Assembly: GCA_947494695.1 (NCBI GenBank)
Contig: CANLWB010000010.1
Location: forward strand, 1-64,000
Source: an uncultured Flavobacteriaceae bacterium
GTDB lineage: Bacteria; Bacteroidota; Bacteroidia; Flavobacteriales; Flavobacteriaceae
Reading direction: 5' to 3'
DNA: 64,000 bases
Of this stretch, positions 53,822-63,238 are shown piece after piece. A program made the translations under genes and the position numbers. How positions within the stretch are numbered: position 1 is the first letter of the stretch; the number at the start of each line of letters is the position of its first letter. The notes below the pieces were generated by a model. The model was not told the origin of the DNA, made no database searches, and saw nothing but the letters and a program-made list of their open reading frames with translations.

Positions 53822-55028
53822 TTTTTTTGAAAAAAATCAATTGACGGCATTAAGTTTGTATTTGTTAGTAGCTGTATTACCATTTAAACTTATATTTTTC
53901 CCAATTTCCCTTATTATACTTTTGATAATCTTTTTGTTTTTTCAAAACAAAAAAAACATAATAAAAGTAATTAGTAAACAACAAGGCATTGTTTTACTCA
54001 TTGGATTTTATCTCGTACATGTTTTTGGATTATTTTTAGAAAATAGTCCAGGAATAGATTTAGAGAAAATATCCCTACAATTACCTATTTTAATTATACC
54101 GATAATTTTAACTGGGTTTAATTTGACGTTAGAACAAATTAAAAAAGCAAAGCAAATTTTTGTTTTAGTATGTGTTATTTTCTGCGCCATAGCATTAATA
54201 TCGTTATTATTTAATTTTTTTATTAATTATGAGCATAGATTAAATTATAATTTTATGCAAAGATCTATGTATCATTTTCATTTTCCTTATGATGCTTTAT
54301 ACATAAATGTTGCTACAATTATAGTATTGTTTGATGATTCTTTTAAAAAATATACAGCTTGGTTTAGTTTTTTGTTTTTTGTTTTCATCTTATTGTCAGG
54401 GGTTAGGGTGGGATTTTTTTGTTATGGGCTAATTCTAACTTTCCATGTATTGCTCAATGTAAAAAAGTATTTGAACTTTAAATCAGTTATAACTTTAATT
54501 ACTATTTTGATTTTTGGTCTGTTTTTAATAAAAAGTAGTCGATATGTTAATGATAAGTTTTTTGATACTCTTAACAAAATTGGCTTTAATACGTCTCAAT
54601 ATGTTTCAGAGATCGGAGAGGATTACCATAATCTTAGTTTGAGACAAAAATTATGGAAATCATCGGTGATTGCATTAGAAAAAAGCCCCAATATTATATT
54701 GGGTTATGGCGCGCAAGGATCAAGAGAACAATTAAATGAAATTTATAATGAGCAGGAATATTTGGAGCTAAAAGAGCTTAATTCTCATAACCAGTATTTA
54801 ACAACACTTTTAAATAATGGTGCTTTAGGACTTCTCATATTAATTTATATATTCACATTTTTTCTATATCAATCTTTTACAGCAAAATCATTTTTAAACG
54901 TCTTTATAGTATTAATTATAATAATTTCTTTTTTTACAGAGTCTATGTTGGAAAGACAAAAAGGTGTTGCTCTTTTTGCGGTTTTTTTCGCGCTAATTAG
55001 CTTAGAGAATAGACTTAAAATAACGTGA
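53814..55028 (+). CDS. O-antigen ligase/polymerase family protein, 3' end set by IS insertion
   Basis: A 404-aa multi-pass protein of the O-antigen ligase (Wzy_C/WaaL) family. It has the typical late motif LNSHNQYLTTLLNNGALGLLILIY and an upstream GVRVGFFCYGL segment. It could be a ligase that moves the polymer to its acceptor or a second polymerase. Its last codons run into the left inverted repeat of an IS982-like element at 55021 (the stop TGA at 55026-55028 is IS sequence), so the original C-terminus may have been a little different. The last helix is present, so the protein may still work. Confidence 0.75.
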   Translation: MNSFFEKNQLTALSLYLLVAVLPFKLIFFPISLIILLIIFLFFQNKKNIIKVISKQQGIVLLIGFYLVHVFGLFLENSPGIDLEKISLQLPILIIPIILTGFNLTLEQIKKAKQIFVLVCVIFCAIALISLLFNFFINYEHRLNYNFMQRSMYHFHFPYDALYINVATIIVLFDDSFKKYTAWFSFLFFVFILLSGVRVGFFCYGLILTFHVLLNVKKYLNFKSVITLITILIFGLFLIKSSRYVNDKFFDTLNKIGFNTSQYVSEIGEDYHNLSLRQKLWKSSVIALEKSPNIILGYGAQGSREQLNEIYNEQEYLELKELNSHNQYLTTLLNNGALGLLILIYIFTFFLYQSFTAKSFLNVFIVLIIIISFFTESMLERQKGVALFAVFFALISLENRLKIT

Positions 55029-55881
55029 GTTCGACGTAGCTATAAGTTAAGACCGAGTTGATGAGTTTTGACGAAATTGATATTCAGGCTAGGTTTTTTT
55101 TCAGTAAAATTATAAGCAATGAGTCCGGAGAATACATTTGTAAAGAAATTCAGAGGGCTTCTATACCTTGAGTGTTCTATCTGGAATATGTTTTTGAGTT
55201 GATCGATTATGGTTTCCACAATAGCTCTTTTTCTAAGCATAATTACATCATACATTGCAAAGTTCTTTGTTCTTAAAGGCGTTCTATCGTCTTTATTACC
55301 CGAGGTAATGAGCAGGTCAATAATCTCCCCCACTATCATTAGTGACTATATGGAGTTTAAAACCAAAGAACCATCCAATAGAGCATTGCCCTCTTTTTGC
55401 CAGACCTTGAAAGACCTTATGACTATGGATACGTCTGTTGTGGCACACTCTAAGGGGAGTGGAGTCTATAAAACTGATACCGGAGCACATACCTACTCCC
55501 TGTGTTTTCAGATATGCCAAAAGAGGTAGCATGCTCTCCGAGCAAAGTTCGACCATCTTGTTATAACTAACAGTTCTGGGGAAATAGCTTTTTAAATGCA
55601 AACCCACATAGTCTTGGTAAAACTTTTTAAAAGTTCTCACACCACTTAAATGAAACAGTATCTGAATGGTCATTACTTCTGATAGAGATAATTTTGAAGG
55701 TTTCTTGCGTTTTTTACCCCTTCCGATCAGCCTTTGTTCGAATAAAGGGATAAAATCATTGCAAAAATCGTCAATAGAACAGAAAATTTAGTTATTTGAT
55801 TAAAATTCAGCACTTTAATTTACTAAATATTCTGCTTTGTTCATAGTTAAAAACAAGGTTTCTTACGTCGAACTCACGTTA
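55021..55881. mobile_element. IS982-like insertion sequence remnant with intact terminal repeats
   Basis: An 861-bp element bounded by perfect 18-bp inverted repeats (55021-55038 and 55864-55881; outer end TAACGTGAGT, inner end CGACGTA). It contains one transposase gene, on the minus strand and broken. It is shorter than a complete IS982 element of about 1 kb. No target duplication could be recognised: the left flank is the ligase-like gene and the right flank is a different IS remnant. Confidence 0.85.
55040..55844 (-). pseudogene. IS982 family transposase, broken
   Basis: Fragments of an IS982 DDE transposase. After MNKAEYLV the frame is lost for about 20 codons, and stops TAA/TAA/TAA follow. 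The frame then resumes with FCSIDDFCNDFIPLFEQRL through SEVMTIQILFHLSG to FIDSTPLRVCHNRRI and [10 protein letters not shown] second shift near 55320-55335 leads to [19 protein letters not shown], and there the central 50-60 residues expected in the family seem deleted before [16 protein letters not shown] and SPLNFFTN. No functional product is expected. The deletion is judged from memory of complete members. Confidence 0.85.
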
Positions 55882-56140
55882 GAATATGGTATTTTGGTCA
55901 ACACCAAATTTCTTAGCACCTTCATGTTGATAAAGATCAGGGTAGTCTTCTACATCTTTGCATAATGTATCTATGTCTAGTTTACTTGCTAGTTTCTTTC
56001 GTTTTTGGCTCTATGCGATTTTGCCATCTATAGAGGGTGTGAATAAGAATTCTAAATCGATCGCTGACCTCCTGAAAAGTCAACTACTCTTTTGGCTTTA
56101 CCTTAAATACTAGGTGTTTGAGACCTTATGAATATGACAT
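55882..56140 (-). pseudogene. IS630-type transposase-related HTH protein, truncated and degenerate
   Basis: Read on the minus strand from ATG 56140, the same frame gives MSYS, a stop, GLKHLVFKVKPKE, a stop, LTFQEVSDRF and TLYRWQNRIEPKTKETSK. A stop and a shift follow, then KLDIDTLCKDVEDYPDLYQHEG and AKKFGVDQNTIF. This matches the N-terminal helix-turn-helix part of IS630-type elements (YRW-N-IEPK and YPDxYxxERAKxFGV blocks). It ends precisely at the right repeat of the IS982-like element and does not resume on the other side, so the rest of the gene is lost. This was not annotated from a long ORF but from fragments. Confidence 0.7.
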
Positions 56141-56475
56141 ATCGAAAGGCACAAAAATATTATGACATATTATAATGATTTAACTATATGTGCTTTTTTA
56201 GCTACTTTATGGAGGTTTGTGTTCTTCTCCTATCTCAAAAGCCTTTAGCAGTAAGCATTCCTAAGGAACCTTAAGGCTTTGAGACTGCTTCTTTTTTGGA
56301 TTTGACTTTCAGAAATGTTGTTTTTTTCTTACTAAAACTAATTTCTAAACGGGTATCTCTTTCTTTTGTAATTTGTTTTTTCAGTAGTTTCTATTTTTTT
56401 GTAAAGGACAGGCAATTTTCCTTTCCTTTTTTCAACTATTTCCATCATCATTACTAATTTTTTGAATATCCGTTT
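56141..56475. other. gene-free stretch between IS remnants
   Basis: No intact gene. TCTCAAAAGCCTTTAG (56233-56248) and CTTAAGGCTTTGAGA (56270-56284) form an imperfect hairpin followed by CTGCTTCTTTTTTG on the plus strand, which resembles a terminator. AAAGGCACA (56145-56153) and TGTGCTTTTTTAGC (56189-56202) are partly inverted and may be part of an old IS end. Confidence 0.4.
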
Positions 56476-57356
56476 TCACTCATAACCTGTAATTCCTGCA
56501 ATAACAAGCCTATCGAAGAGTTTTTCTTCAAAATACCTTCGATTAAGCTTATAAACGAACTCGTTTAGATATAATTGGAGGTATTTTCGTTTGGCATTGC
56601 TAATAGTGATATGAACCCATTTTAAGGTCTCTTTTGTCGTTTCCTTATCTGATTTTTCAGTAATATGAAGCTCTACAAAATCAGCAATGTCAACATACGA
56701 TGTACTTTTATCAGTAAAAACAATACTTTGATCATCTAAAGAAGTTGCAATTGTATCATTAACTCCTTCTGCTTTGTGGTCATCTAGTACTTTGGCTTTA
56801 AAATAACGGCATTGTCTTTCTATCTTGCCAGTTTGAGGATTTTCTAAAGGTGTTGATTCTGCCATAATCATCACATTCTGCTTCCCTGCTGCTCCACGAC
56901 CTCTTTTACCTTTTTGTTGCTCTATTTCAGAAGATCCAGCAGTAAAATAACCTTCATCCATTTCAATCATACCCTCCAATGTATAACGGGCATCTCGATT
57001 ACCCATAGCTTTTCGAAGTTTATGAACCATGGCTCAAACTGGCTCATACCTTTTTAAACCTAATTGCTTTTGGATTTCTTTGGATGAAAAGCCTTTCTTA
57101 ATAGTGGTCATTAAAAACATTGTTTTATACCAGGTCATAAAAGATAAGTTTGAACTCTGTATAATTGTGCCGCTACGAAGAGAAGTGCGACCTCTGCATG
57201 ACTTACACTCGTAGCTCCAGACAGCTTTTATCCAAAAGTGCTTATCATGAGACCACATCGCTGGCATTTTACACCAATCTTATCTCTTTCCGATTTAAAA
57301 TGTAGGCGACAAGATTCTTCGCTATCAAAATGCGCGGTAAAACTGAAGATATTCGT
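56476..57356 (-). pseudogene. IS1595 family transposase, broken by nonsense and frameshift
   Basis: Remains of an ISXO2/IS1595-type transposase. The frame opens with ACG AAT ATC (57356), where family members have ATG, and gives NIFSFTAHFDSEESC and KIGVKCQRCG. A 2-nt insertion near 57250 shifts to HDKHFWIKAVWSYECKSC, so the N-terminal zinc ribbon is split. YEPV is followed by TGA (57036-57034) where a TGG Trp is expected, then AMVHKLRKAMG in the same frame. The catalytic part contains MIEMDEGYF, IVFTDKST and WVHITISNAKR and ends KLFDRLVIAGITGYE. About a dozen residues seem missing after ISNAKR, by memory of the family. Not functional. Confidence 0.82.
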
Positions 57357-57440
57357 AGCTAATTTTTACTCTAAAAAAAGGTTTTACAATGATAAAAAAC
57401 TATAAAGAGACGATAAAAAAAATTCTTTATAATTGTATAT

Positions 57441-58520
57441 TTATGATAAATAAATTTCATACAGAGTTTCAAAATTTTTATCCCTGTCAAAGAGCTCTTT
57501 GGCTCTTATATTTGAGTTAGTTTCCATTTCTTTCGTCATGGTTGAGTTATTACGTAATTTATCTATGTATTTCACAAACTCCTCTAGAGAATCGCACAAA
57601 AAACCATTGTATCCATGTTTAACGGCATCTTTATTGCCTATAACATTATTTGCCACAATTGGTTTTTCAAGAATCATTGCTTCAATAATGGTAAAGGGCA
57701 GGCCTTCCCATAAGGATGTTTGAATGTACAAATCAAACTTATTTACATTCTCCAATGCCTTTTCTCTCTCCATCCAACCTGTAATAGTAACATTTTCAGC
57801 GGTGATTTGGTTATATAATTCGCCATCTCCTATCCAGATAAAATGGATATTAGGCAATCTTAGAGCGATCTCGTTAAACAAAGAAGGGTTCTTTTGAGGA
57901 CTAAGTCTTCCCATAGTACCAACAAAAAACGCTTCCTTATTAGATTCATTATAGTTTTTAAATTTATATACGGAACTTATCTCAACACCATTTCTCACCA
58001 AAAATGCGTTCCCCATTTTTTTTGCATACTCAAATTCCGTATCACCACAGGCGATTGTAACGCCTCCAAATATTTTATTACTATACTTTTCAATGAAACG
58101 ATAAATATTTTTTCTAAAGTTTGAAACGTCTTCCCTTAAAAAAGAATATCCGTTTGGAGTATAATATAATTTGGCTGAAGGGCATGATTTTGAGGCAATT
58201 CTTCCGATTACCCCTGCTTTCGAAGAGTGTAGGTGAATTACATCTGGTTTTATTTTTCTAATCTCTTTAAAAAGTTTTACTATACTCTTTAAATCTTTAA
58301 GAGGGGATATTTCCCTGGTCATACTAACCTCAATAAGTTTTGTGGATTTTGGAAAGTCAGTATTAAATTTATCTCTATCAGTATCCTTTCGGTTTCCGCT
58401 ATAAATCACATATGAATCTACTTCGGGAATGTCTTTAAAAAATTGATTAATATCTTTAATGTATGTATATACTCCGGCTGCGAAAGTTTCCGAAATATGA
58501 AGTACCTTTATTTTTTTCAT
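57441..58520 (-). CDS. glycosyltransferase family 4 protein
   Basis: A GT-B fold glycosyltransferase (359 aa) of family 4. It probably adds a sugar from a nucleotide donor to the lipid-linked oligosaccharide on the cytoplasmic side. The N-terminal acceptor domain has LHISETFAAGVYTYI and PDVIHLHSSKAGVIGRIA; the C-terminal donor domain has VGTMGRLSPQKNPSLFNEIA, FIWIGDGELY and the E-x7-E motif in EGLPFTIIEAMILEKPIVA. The donor sugar is unknown. It is divergent from the epimerase gene 48 bp upstream and is the only minus-strand intact gene of the inner locus, just beside the IS graveyard. Confidence 0.9.
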   Translation of the reverse strand: MKKIKVLHISETFAAGVYTYIKDINQFFKDIPEVDSYVIYSGNRKDTDRDKFNTDFPKSTKLIEVSMTREISPLKDLKSIVKLFKEIRKIKPDVIHLHSSKAGVIGRIASKSCPSAKLYYTPNGYSFLREDVSNFRKNIYRFIEKYSNKIFGGVTIACGDTEFEYAKKMGNAFLVRNGVEISSVYKFKNYNESNKEAFFVGTMGRLSPQKNPSLFNEIALRLPNIHFIWIGDGELYNQITAENVTITGWMEREKALENVNKFDLYIQTSLWEGLPFTIIEAMILEKPIVANNVIGNKDAVKHGYNGFLCDSLEEFVKYIDKLRNNSTMTKEMETNSNIRAKELFDRDKNFETLYEIYLS

Positions 58521-58568
58521 AAGAACAAAATTAAAACTATTTTTGCTGTTATATGTTTAAAATTTTAA

Positions 58569-59567
58569 ATGAAAGCAGCATTTTTATTTGGTGGGTCTGG
58601 TTATATTGCTAAATTTTTGTTAAAAAAATTAATTGAAGAAAATGAATTTGATAGATATTATGTGTATGATATCAAAAATTTAAAGGGATTCAAGAAGGAA
58701 TTAAAGAATGGAACGATTAGTTTTATCCATACAGATGTTAGAAAGTCTATTCAGGTACCAAAACTTGAATTAGACACAAAAAAATCTTGGATATACAATT
58801 TTGCTGCTGTTCATAGGGAGCCCGGGCATCAACTTCACGAATATTTTGATACCAATGTTAACGGAGCTAAAAATATAAACGCATTTGCAGAAAGCTTAGG
58901 CATTTCCAATATTTTTTTCACAAGTAGTATTGCTCCATATGGTCGATCTTTACACCAGAGAACTGAACTTTCCGAATTATACCCGGAGACTCCATACGGT
59001 ATTTCCAAAGGAATGGCCGAGTTAATACATCAAAATTGGTTGAATATAGACGAAAAATCAAGAAGGCTCGTTATTGTAAGACCAAGTGTAATATACGGCC
59101 CTGAAGATCCAGGAAACGTATTCAGAATGATAAAAGCTTTGAAAAAAGGAACCTTTATTATTCCGGGAAATGGTGAAATAACCAAAGCATATGGATATGT
59201 TTATGGGTTAATTGAAAGTATTTCGTTTACTATGAAAAAGAAAGCCTCCCTTATTGTCTATAACTATGCAGAAAACCCCATTGTAAGCCTTAAAGAAATG
59301 ACTAAAGAGGTAAAGAAAGAGTTGGGTTACTCTAAACCAACCCTTCAGGTTCCTTTGAACGTTCTGGCTTTTATTGCTTTTTTTGTTCAGATGATATTTA
59401 AAACGATTGGGAAAACCTCAGATATACACCCTGTTAGGGTTAAGAAAGCTGGTTTTCCTACTAATATCAAACCAAAATACTTGATTGATAATGGTTTTCA
59501 ATTCAAGTATAACTTTAAAGCTTCTTTAAAACATTGGAAAGAAATATCACCTTCCGATTTTAAATAA
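58569..59567 (+). CDS. NAD-dependent epimerase/dehydratase family protein
   Basis: An extended SDR (332 aa) acting on a nucleotide sugar. The dinucleotide loop reads GGSGYIAKFL, with Ala where the third Gly is usual. FAAVHREPGH, TSSIAPYG and the catalytic Tyr-x3-Lys in TPYGISKGMAE follow, then VRPSVIYGPEDPGNVFRMI and a GNGEITKAYGYVYG substrate segment. A hydrophobic stretch around 257-275 (LNVLAFIAFFVQMIF) is unusual for a soluble SDR. The reaction (epimerase, dehydratase or reductase) cannot be fixed. It is the first gene of a plus-strand run with ugd and the decarboxylase. Confidence 0.82.
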   Translation: MKAAFLFGGSGYIAKFLLKKLIEENEFDRYYVYDIKNLKGFKKELKNGTISFIHTDVRKSIQVPKLELDTKKSWIYNFAAVHREPGHQLHEYFDTNVNGAKNINAFAESLGISNIFFTSSIAPYGRSLHQRTELSELYPETPYGISKGMAELIHQNWLNIDEKSRRLVIVRPSVIYGPEDPGNVFRMIKALKKGTFIIPGNGEITKAYGYVYGLIESISFTMKKKASLIVYNYAENPIVSLKEMTKEVKKELGYSKPTLQVPLNVLAFIAFFVQMIFKTIGKTSDIHPVRVKKAGFPTNIKPKYLIDNGFQFKYNFKASLKHWKEISPSDFK

Positions 59568-59575
59568 AAACAAAA

Positions 59576-60892
59576 ATGAAAATAACAATTGTAGGCACCG
59601 GATATGTCGGGCTTGTAACAGGAACCTGTTTAGCAGAAACAGGTAATGACGTTTTATGTGTAGATATTGATGATAACAAAGTCAGGAGAATGCAGAACGG
59701 TGTTGTTCCAATATATGAGCCCCATCTTGATGTATTATTTGAAAGGAACATAAAAGCTAATAGATTAAAGTTTACTAATTCGTTAGAAGAAGGTCTGGAA
59801 CATGGAGGCGTTATTTTTCTAGCCTTACCAACACCTGAAGGTGAAGATGGCTCTGCCGATTTATCTTATGTTTTAGGAGTAGCAAAGGAAATTGGTAATA
59901 AAATTAGCGATTATAAAGTTATCGTTGATAAAAGTACCGTACCTGTGGGTACTGCCAAAAAAGTTACAGAGGTAATATCAAGAGAAACAGATATTGACTT
60001 TGATGTAGTATCCAACCCGGAATTTTTACGAGAAGGCTTCGCAGTAGATGACTTTTTAAAGCCTGAACGTATTATTATTGGGTCGATTTCTGAGCGAGCC
60101 ATTGAAATCATGCGAAAATTATACAAACCTTTCGTGAGATCTGGAAACCCTATTCTTGTAATGGATGAGAAGTCAGCCGAGCTTACTAAATATGCCGCTA
60201 ATTCTTTTCTGGCAACGAAAATCACATTTATGAATGAGATCGCGAACTACTGTGAGCGAGTTGGTGCTGATGTTGACAAGGTTCGAATAGGAATGGGAAC
60301 AGATTCAAGAATTGGCAAACGGTTTTTGTTTCCAGGAATAGGTTATGGTGGATCATGCTTTCCAAAGGATGTAAAGGCTTTATATAAGTCAGGAAAGGAA
60401 GTTTCTTATGATTTTGAAATCTTAGACTCGGTGGTAAAAATAAATCAAAAACAAAAAGTAGCATTACTTCCAAAAATTATAACACATTTTAGTAACAAAT
60501 TGCAAGGGAAGTCTATCGCGATATGGGGTTTAGCTTTTAAACCGGAAACTGATGATATAAGAGAGGCACCTTCTTTGTATATGATTGATGAATTATTAAA
60601 ACTAGGAGTAAATATTATAGCGTTTGACCCGGAAGCAGCTGAGAATGTAAGTAAGAAATATGGGGATAAAATTAAGTTTGCTACATCTATGTATGAAGCC
60701 TTAGAAAATGTAGACGCATTAGTAATCTGCACAGAGTGGAGCATTTTTAGAACATTGAATTTTGATAGACTGAAGGAAGCCATGAATGGAAATGTTATCT
60801 TCGATGGAAGGAATTTATATGATTTAGAAGATATTAAAAAGGAGAATTTATCATATTATTCGATAGGTAGGGAAGTAATAACCTCAAAATAG
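59576..60892 (+). CDS. ugd: UDP-glucose 6-dehydrogenase
   Basis: A 438-aa enzyme that oxidises UDP-glucose to UDP-glucuronic acid using two NAD. It has [18 protein letters not shown] at the N-terminus (NAD binding), [29 protein letters not shown], the catalytic Cys261 in [10 protein letters not shown], and [15 protein letters not shown] in the C-terminal domain. The length is normal. It lies 5 bp before the UDP-glucuronate decarboxylase gene, so the pair should supply UDP-xylose. Confidence 0.97.
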   Translation: MKITIVGTGYVGLVTGTCLAETGNDVLCVDIDDNKVRRMQNGVVPIYEPHLDVLFERNIKANRLKFTNSLEEGLEHGGVIFLALPTPEGEDGSADLSYVLGVAKEIGNKISDYKVIVDKSTVPVGTAKKVTEVISRETDIDFDVVSNPEFLREGFAVDDFLKPERIIIGSISERAIEIMRKLYKPFVRSGNPILVMDEKSAELTKYAANSFLATKITFMNEIANYCERVGADVDKVRIGMGTDSRIGKRFLFPGIGYGGSCFPKDVKALYKSGKEVSYDFEILDSVVKINQKQKVALLPKIITHFSNKLQGKSIAIWGLAFKPETDDIREAPSLYMIDELLKLGVNIIAFDPEAAENVSKKYGDKIKFATSMYEALENVDALVICTEWSIFRTLNFDRLKEAMNGNVIFDGRNLYDLEDIKKENLSYYSIGREVITSK

Positions 60893-60897
60893 CAATT

Positions 60898-61884
60898 ATG
60901 AAGACTGTATTAGTGACTGGTGCTGCCGGTTTCCTGGGATCACATTTATGTGACCGATTTATCTCGGAAGGGTTTAATGTTATTGGAATGGACAATTTCA
61001 TAACAGGAGATAAAAAAAACTTAGCTCATCTAAGTGAGAACCCAAATTTCGAATTTATTGAACATGATATTACCGAATATGTTAAGATTGATGGAGAGCT
61101 TGATTATATTCTGCATTTTGCCTCTCCGGCGAGTCCTATCGATTATTTGAAAATTCCGATTCAAACTTTAAAAGTAGGTTCCTTAGGGACACATAACTTG
61201 CTTGGTTTAGCAAAAGCGAAAAGGGCAAGAATACTGATAGCATCAACTTCCGAGGTTTATGGAGATCCATTGGTTCACCCACAAACAGAGGAATACTATG
61301 GAAATGTAAATACCATTGGTCCGAGAGGCGTTTATGATGAAGCTAAACGCTTTCAGGAATCAATAACCATGGCTTATCATAGGTTTCATGGGCTAGAAAC
61401 CCGTATTGTTCGTATATTTAACACCTATGGTCCAAGAATGCGCTTAAATGATGGGAGAGTTATCCCTGCATTTATGGGACAGGCACTTCGAGGAGAGGAT
61501 TTGACTGTTTTTGGTGATGGTTCTCAAACCAGATCGTTCTGTTATGTAGAAGATCAGGTTGAAGGTATTTATAGACTTCTGCTTAGTAATTATACTGAGC
61601 CTGTTAATATTGGAAATCCTCACGAAATTACTATTAAAGATTTTGCAGAAGAAATAATTAAACTAACTGGTACGAATCAGAAAATAATTTATAAAGATCT
61701 ACCAGTGAATGACCCCTTGCAACGTCAGCCTGATATTTCTTTAGCTAAGAGACTTTTAAAATGGGAGCCTAAAGTAGACAGAGCTGAAGGAATGAAAGTT
61801 ACATTTGAATATTTTAGGTCGTTATCGGAAGAAGATCTTCTAAAAAGTGAGCATAAAGATTTTAAGAATCATATAAAAAAGTAA
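60898..61884 (+). CDS. UDP-glucuronate decarboxylase (UDP-xylose synthase)
   Basis: An SDR enzyme (328 aa) that decarboxylates UDP-glucuronic acid to UDP-xylose. The NAD loop is [10 protein letters not shown] (8-17), with [18 protein letters not shown] and [13 protein letters not shown] typical of UXS proteins, and the catalytic Tyr146-x3-Lys150 in [21 protein letters not shown]-type and [17 protein letters not shown] segments complete the family. The enzyme is preceded directly by its substrate-making partner ugd. Whether xylose or a derivative reaches the polymer is unproven. Confidence 0.93.
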   Translation: MKTVLVTGAAGFLGSHLCDRFISEGFNVIGMDNFITGDKKNLAHLSENPNFEFIEHDITEYVKIDGELDYILHFASPASPIDYLKIPIQTLKVGSLGTHNLLGLAKAKRARILIASTSEVYGDPLVHPQTEEYYGNVNTIGPRGVYDEAKRFQESITMAYHRFHGLETRIVRIFNTYGPRMRLNDGRVIPAFMGQALRGEDLTVFGDGSQTRSFCYVEDQVEGIYRLLLSNYTEPVNIGNPHEITIKDFAEEIIKLTGTNQKIIYKDLPVNDPLQRQPDISLAKRLLKWEPKVDRAEGMKVTFEYFRSLSEEDLLKSEHKDFKNHIKK

Positions 61885-61885
61885 A

Positions 61886-63238
61886 GTGGGTTACAAACAA
61901 GGTAGATATTCGAGTCTAATGAAACCATTATTTGGTATCATTGATCTGTGTATAATAAATTTTACTGTTTTTTTATTTCCAATAAACCTATTAAACACTT
62001 ACGTGTTTTGCATTTATATTTCACTTCTTTGGCTTATCATTTCTTTTATAAATCAATTTTACGAAGTTCAGCGTCATACGAGAATAATTCAAATTATACC
62101 ACTGCTATTTAGGCAACTGGTTTTTTATTCAATTGTATTATACGCTTTTATCGGTTTTTTCAAACAACCTAGCATAAGTAGATTAGCTCTTGGTAATTAC
62201 TTAGTAACAACATTAATATTTGTATCTGCTTTTAAAATATTAGTGTTTTTCCTGCTAAAAAAATATAGATCCGTTTTAAGCGGTAATATTAGAAATGTTA
62301 TTATTATTGGTGATAATGAAAAAACCAGACAATTAATTAAAACATTTCAAAAAAGACTTGACTTTGGCTATAGGTTTAAGGGGAGTTTTAGTGTTAAGGA
62401 GGGCGATTTTTCATTAGAAAAATGTTTAAGGTTTATTATAGACAACGATATCGATGAAATATATTTCTCAGTATCTACCTTATCTAATAAACAAATTAAT
62501 CAATTGATTGACTTCGCGGACAATAATTTAAGAGAGTTAAAATTTATTCCTGACAATAAGGATATTTTTTCTAGAAGACTGAAATATGAATATTACGATT
62601 ATATTCCAATTCTATCAATACGAGAAATTCCGTTGCAAGAATCATTAAACAAATTTCTTAAACGACTGTTTGATATCCTGTTTTCTTCATTTATTATAAT
62701 ATTTGTGTTATCATGGTTAACACCTATTTTAGCAATTTTAATAAAACTGGAATCTAAAGGCCCAGTATTTTTTAAACAATCACGAAACGGATTTAACTAC
62801 GAAGAATTCGATTGTTATAAGTTTAGATCCATGCGGCCAAATAAGAAGGCTAATTTGCATCAGGCTACGAAAGGGGATCAACGCATTACCAAAATTGGAG
62901 CATTTCTTCGTAAAACAAGTATAGACGAATTACCACAGTTTTTCAACGTACTGTTTGGTAATATGTCTGTGGTTGGTCCTCGACCGCATATGGTTAGTCA
63001 CACCAATATGTATGCCCAAAGAGTGGATAAATTTATGGTACGTCACTTTGTAAAGCCGGGAATCACTGGACTGGCTCAAATAAGTGGATTTAGAGGGGAA
63101 ATAGAAAAAGAAAAAGATATTATTAATCGCGTTAAATACGATATTTTCTATATAGAAAACTGGTCGTTGTTGTTGGATTTAAAAATCATGTTTCAAACCT
63201 TTATCAATGCTTTAAAAGGGGAAGAGAAAGCTTATTAG
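61886..63238 (+). CDS. initiating undecaprenyl-phosphate sugar phosphotransferase (WcaJ/WbaP type)
   Basis: A 450-aa membrane enzyme that moves a sugar-1-phosphate onto undecaprenyl phosphate, the first step of repeat-unit assembly. It has four or five N-terminal helices (to about residue 130), a Rossmann-like middle domain (about 132-230) and the C-terminal bacterial sugar transferase domain (from about 254). The last shows [51 protein letters not shown] and the tail [16 protein letters not shown] at 61886 is used as start, because the GRYSSL segment before the first helix is usual; ATG 61919 is the alternative. It converges with the last gene, with stops overlapping by 4 bp. Confidence 0.93.
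   Translation: MGYKQGRYSSLMKPLFGIIDLCIINFTVFLFPINLLNTYVFCIYISLLWLIISFINQFYEVQRHTRIIQIIPLLFRQLVFYSIVLYAFIGFFKQPSISRLALGNYLVTTLIFVSAFKILVFFLLKKYRSVLSGNIRNVIIIGDNEKTRQLIKTFQKRLDFGYRFKGSFSVKEGDFSLEKCLRFIIDNDIDEIYFSVSTLSNKQINQLIDFADNNLRELKFIPDNKDIFSRRLKYEYYDYIPILSIREIPLQESLNKFLKRLFDILFSSFIIIFVLSWLTPILAILIKLESKGPVFFKQSRNGFNYEEFDCYKFRSMRPNKKANLHQATKGDQRITKIGAFLRKTSIDELPQFFNVLFGNMSVVGPRPHMVSHTNMYAQRVDKFMVRHFVKPGITGLAQISGFRGEIEKEKDIINRVKYDIFYIENWSLLLDLKIMFQTFINALKGEEKAY

Noticed and set aside
55209-55529. A 106-codon plus-strand frame inside the IS982-like element
   Set aside because: It is the mirror of the degenerate transposase, which explains the sequence on the minus strand.
56476-57030. A 184-aa intact transposase starting at 57030
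   Set aside because: The same frame continues upstream through a TGA in place of Trp into the zinc-ribbon part, so this is the tail of a broken gene.
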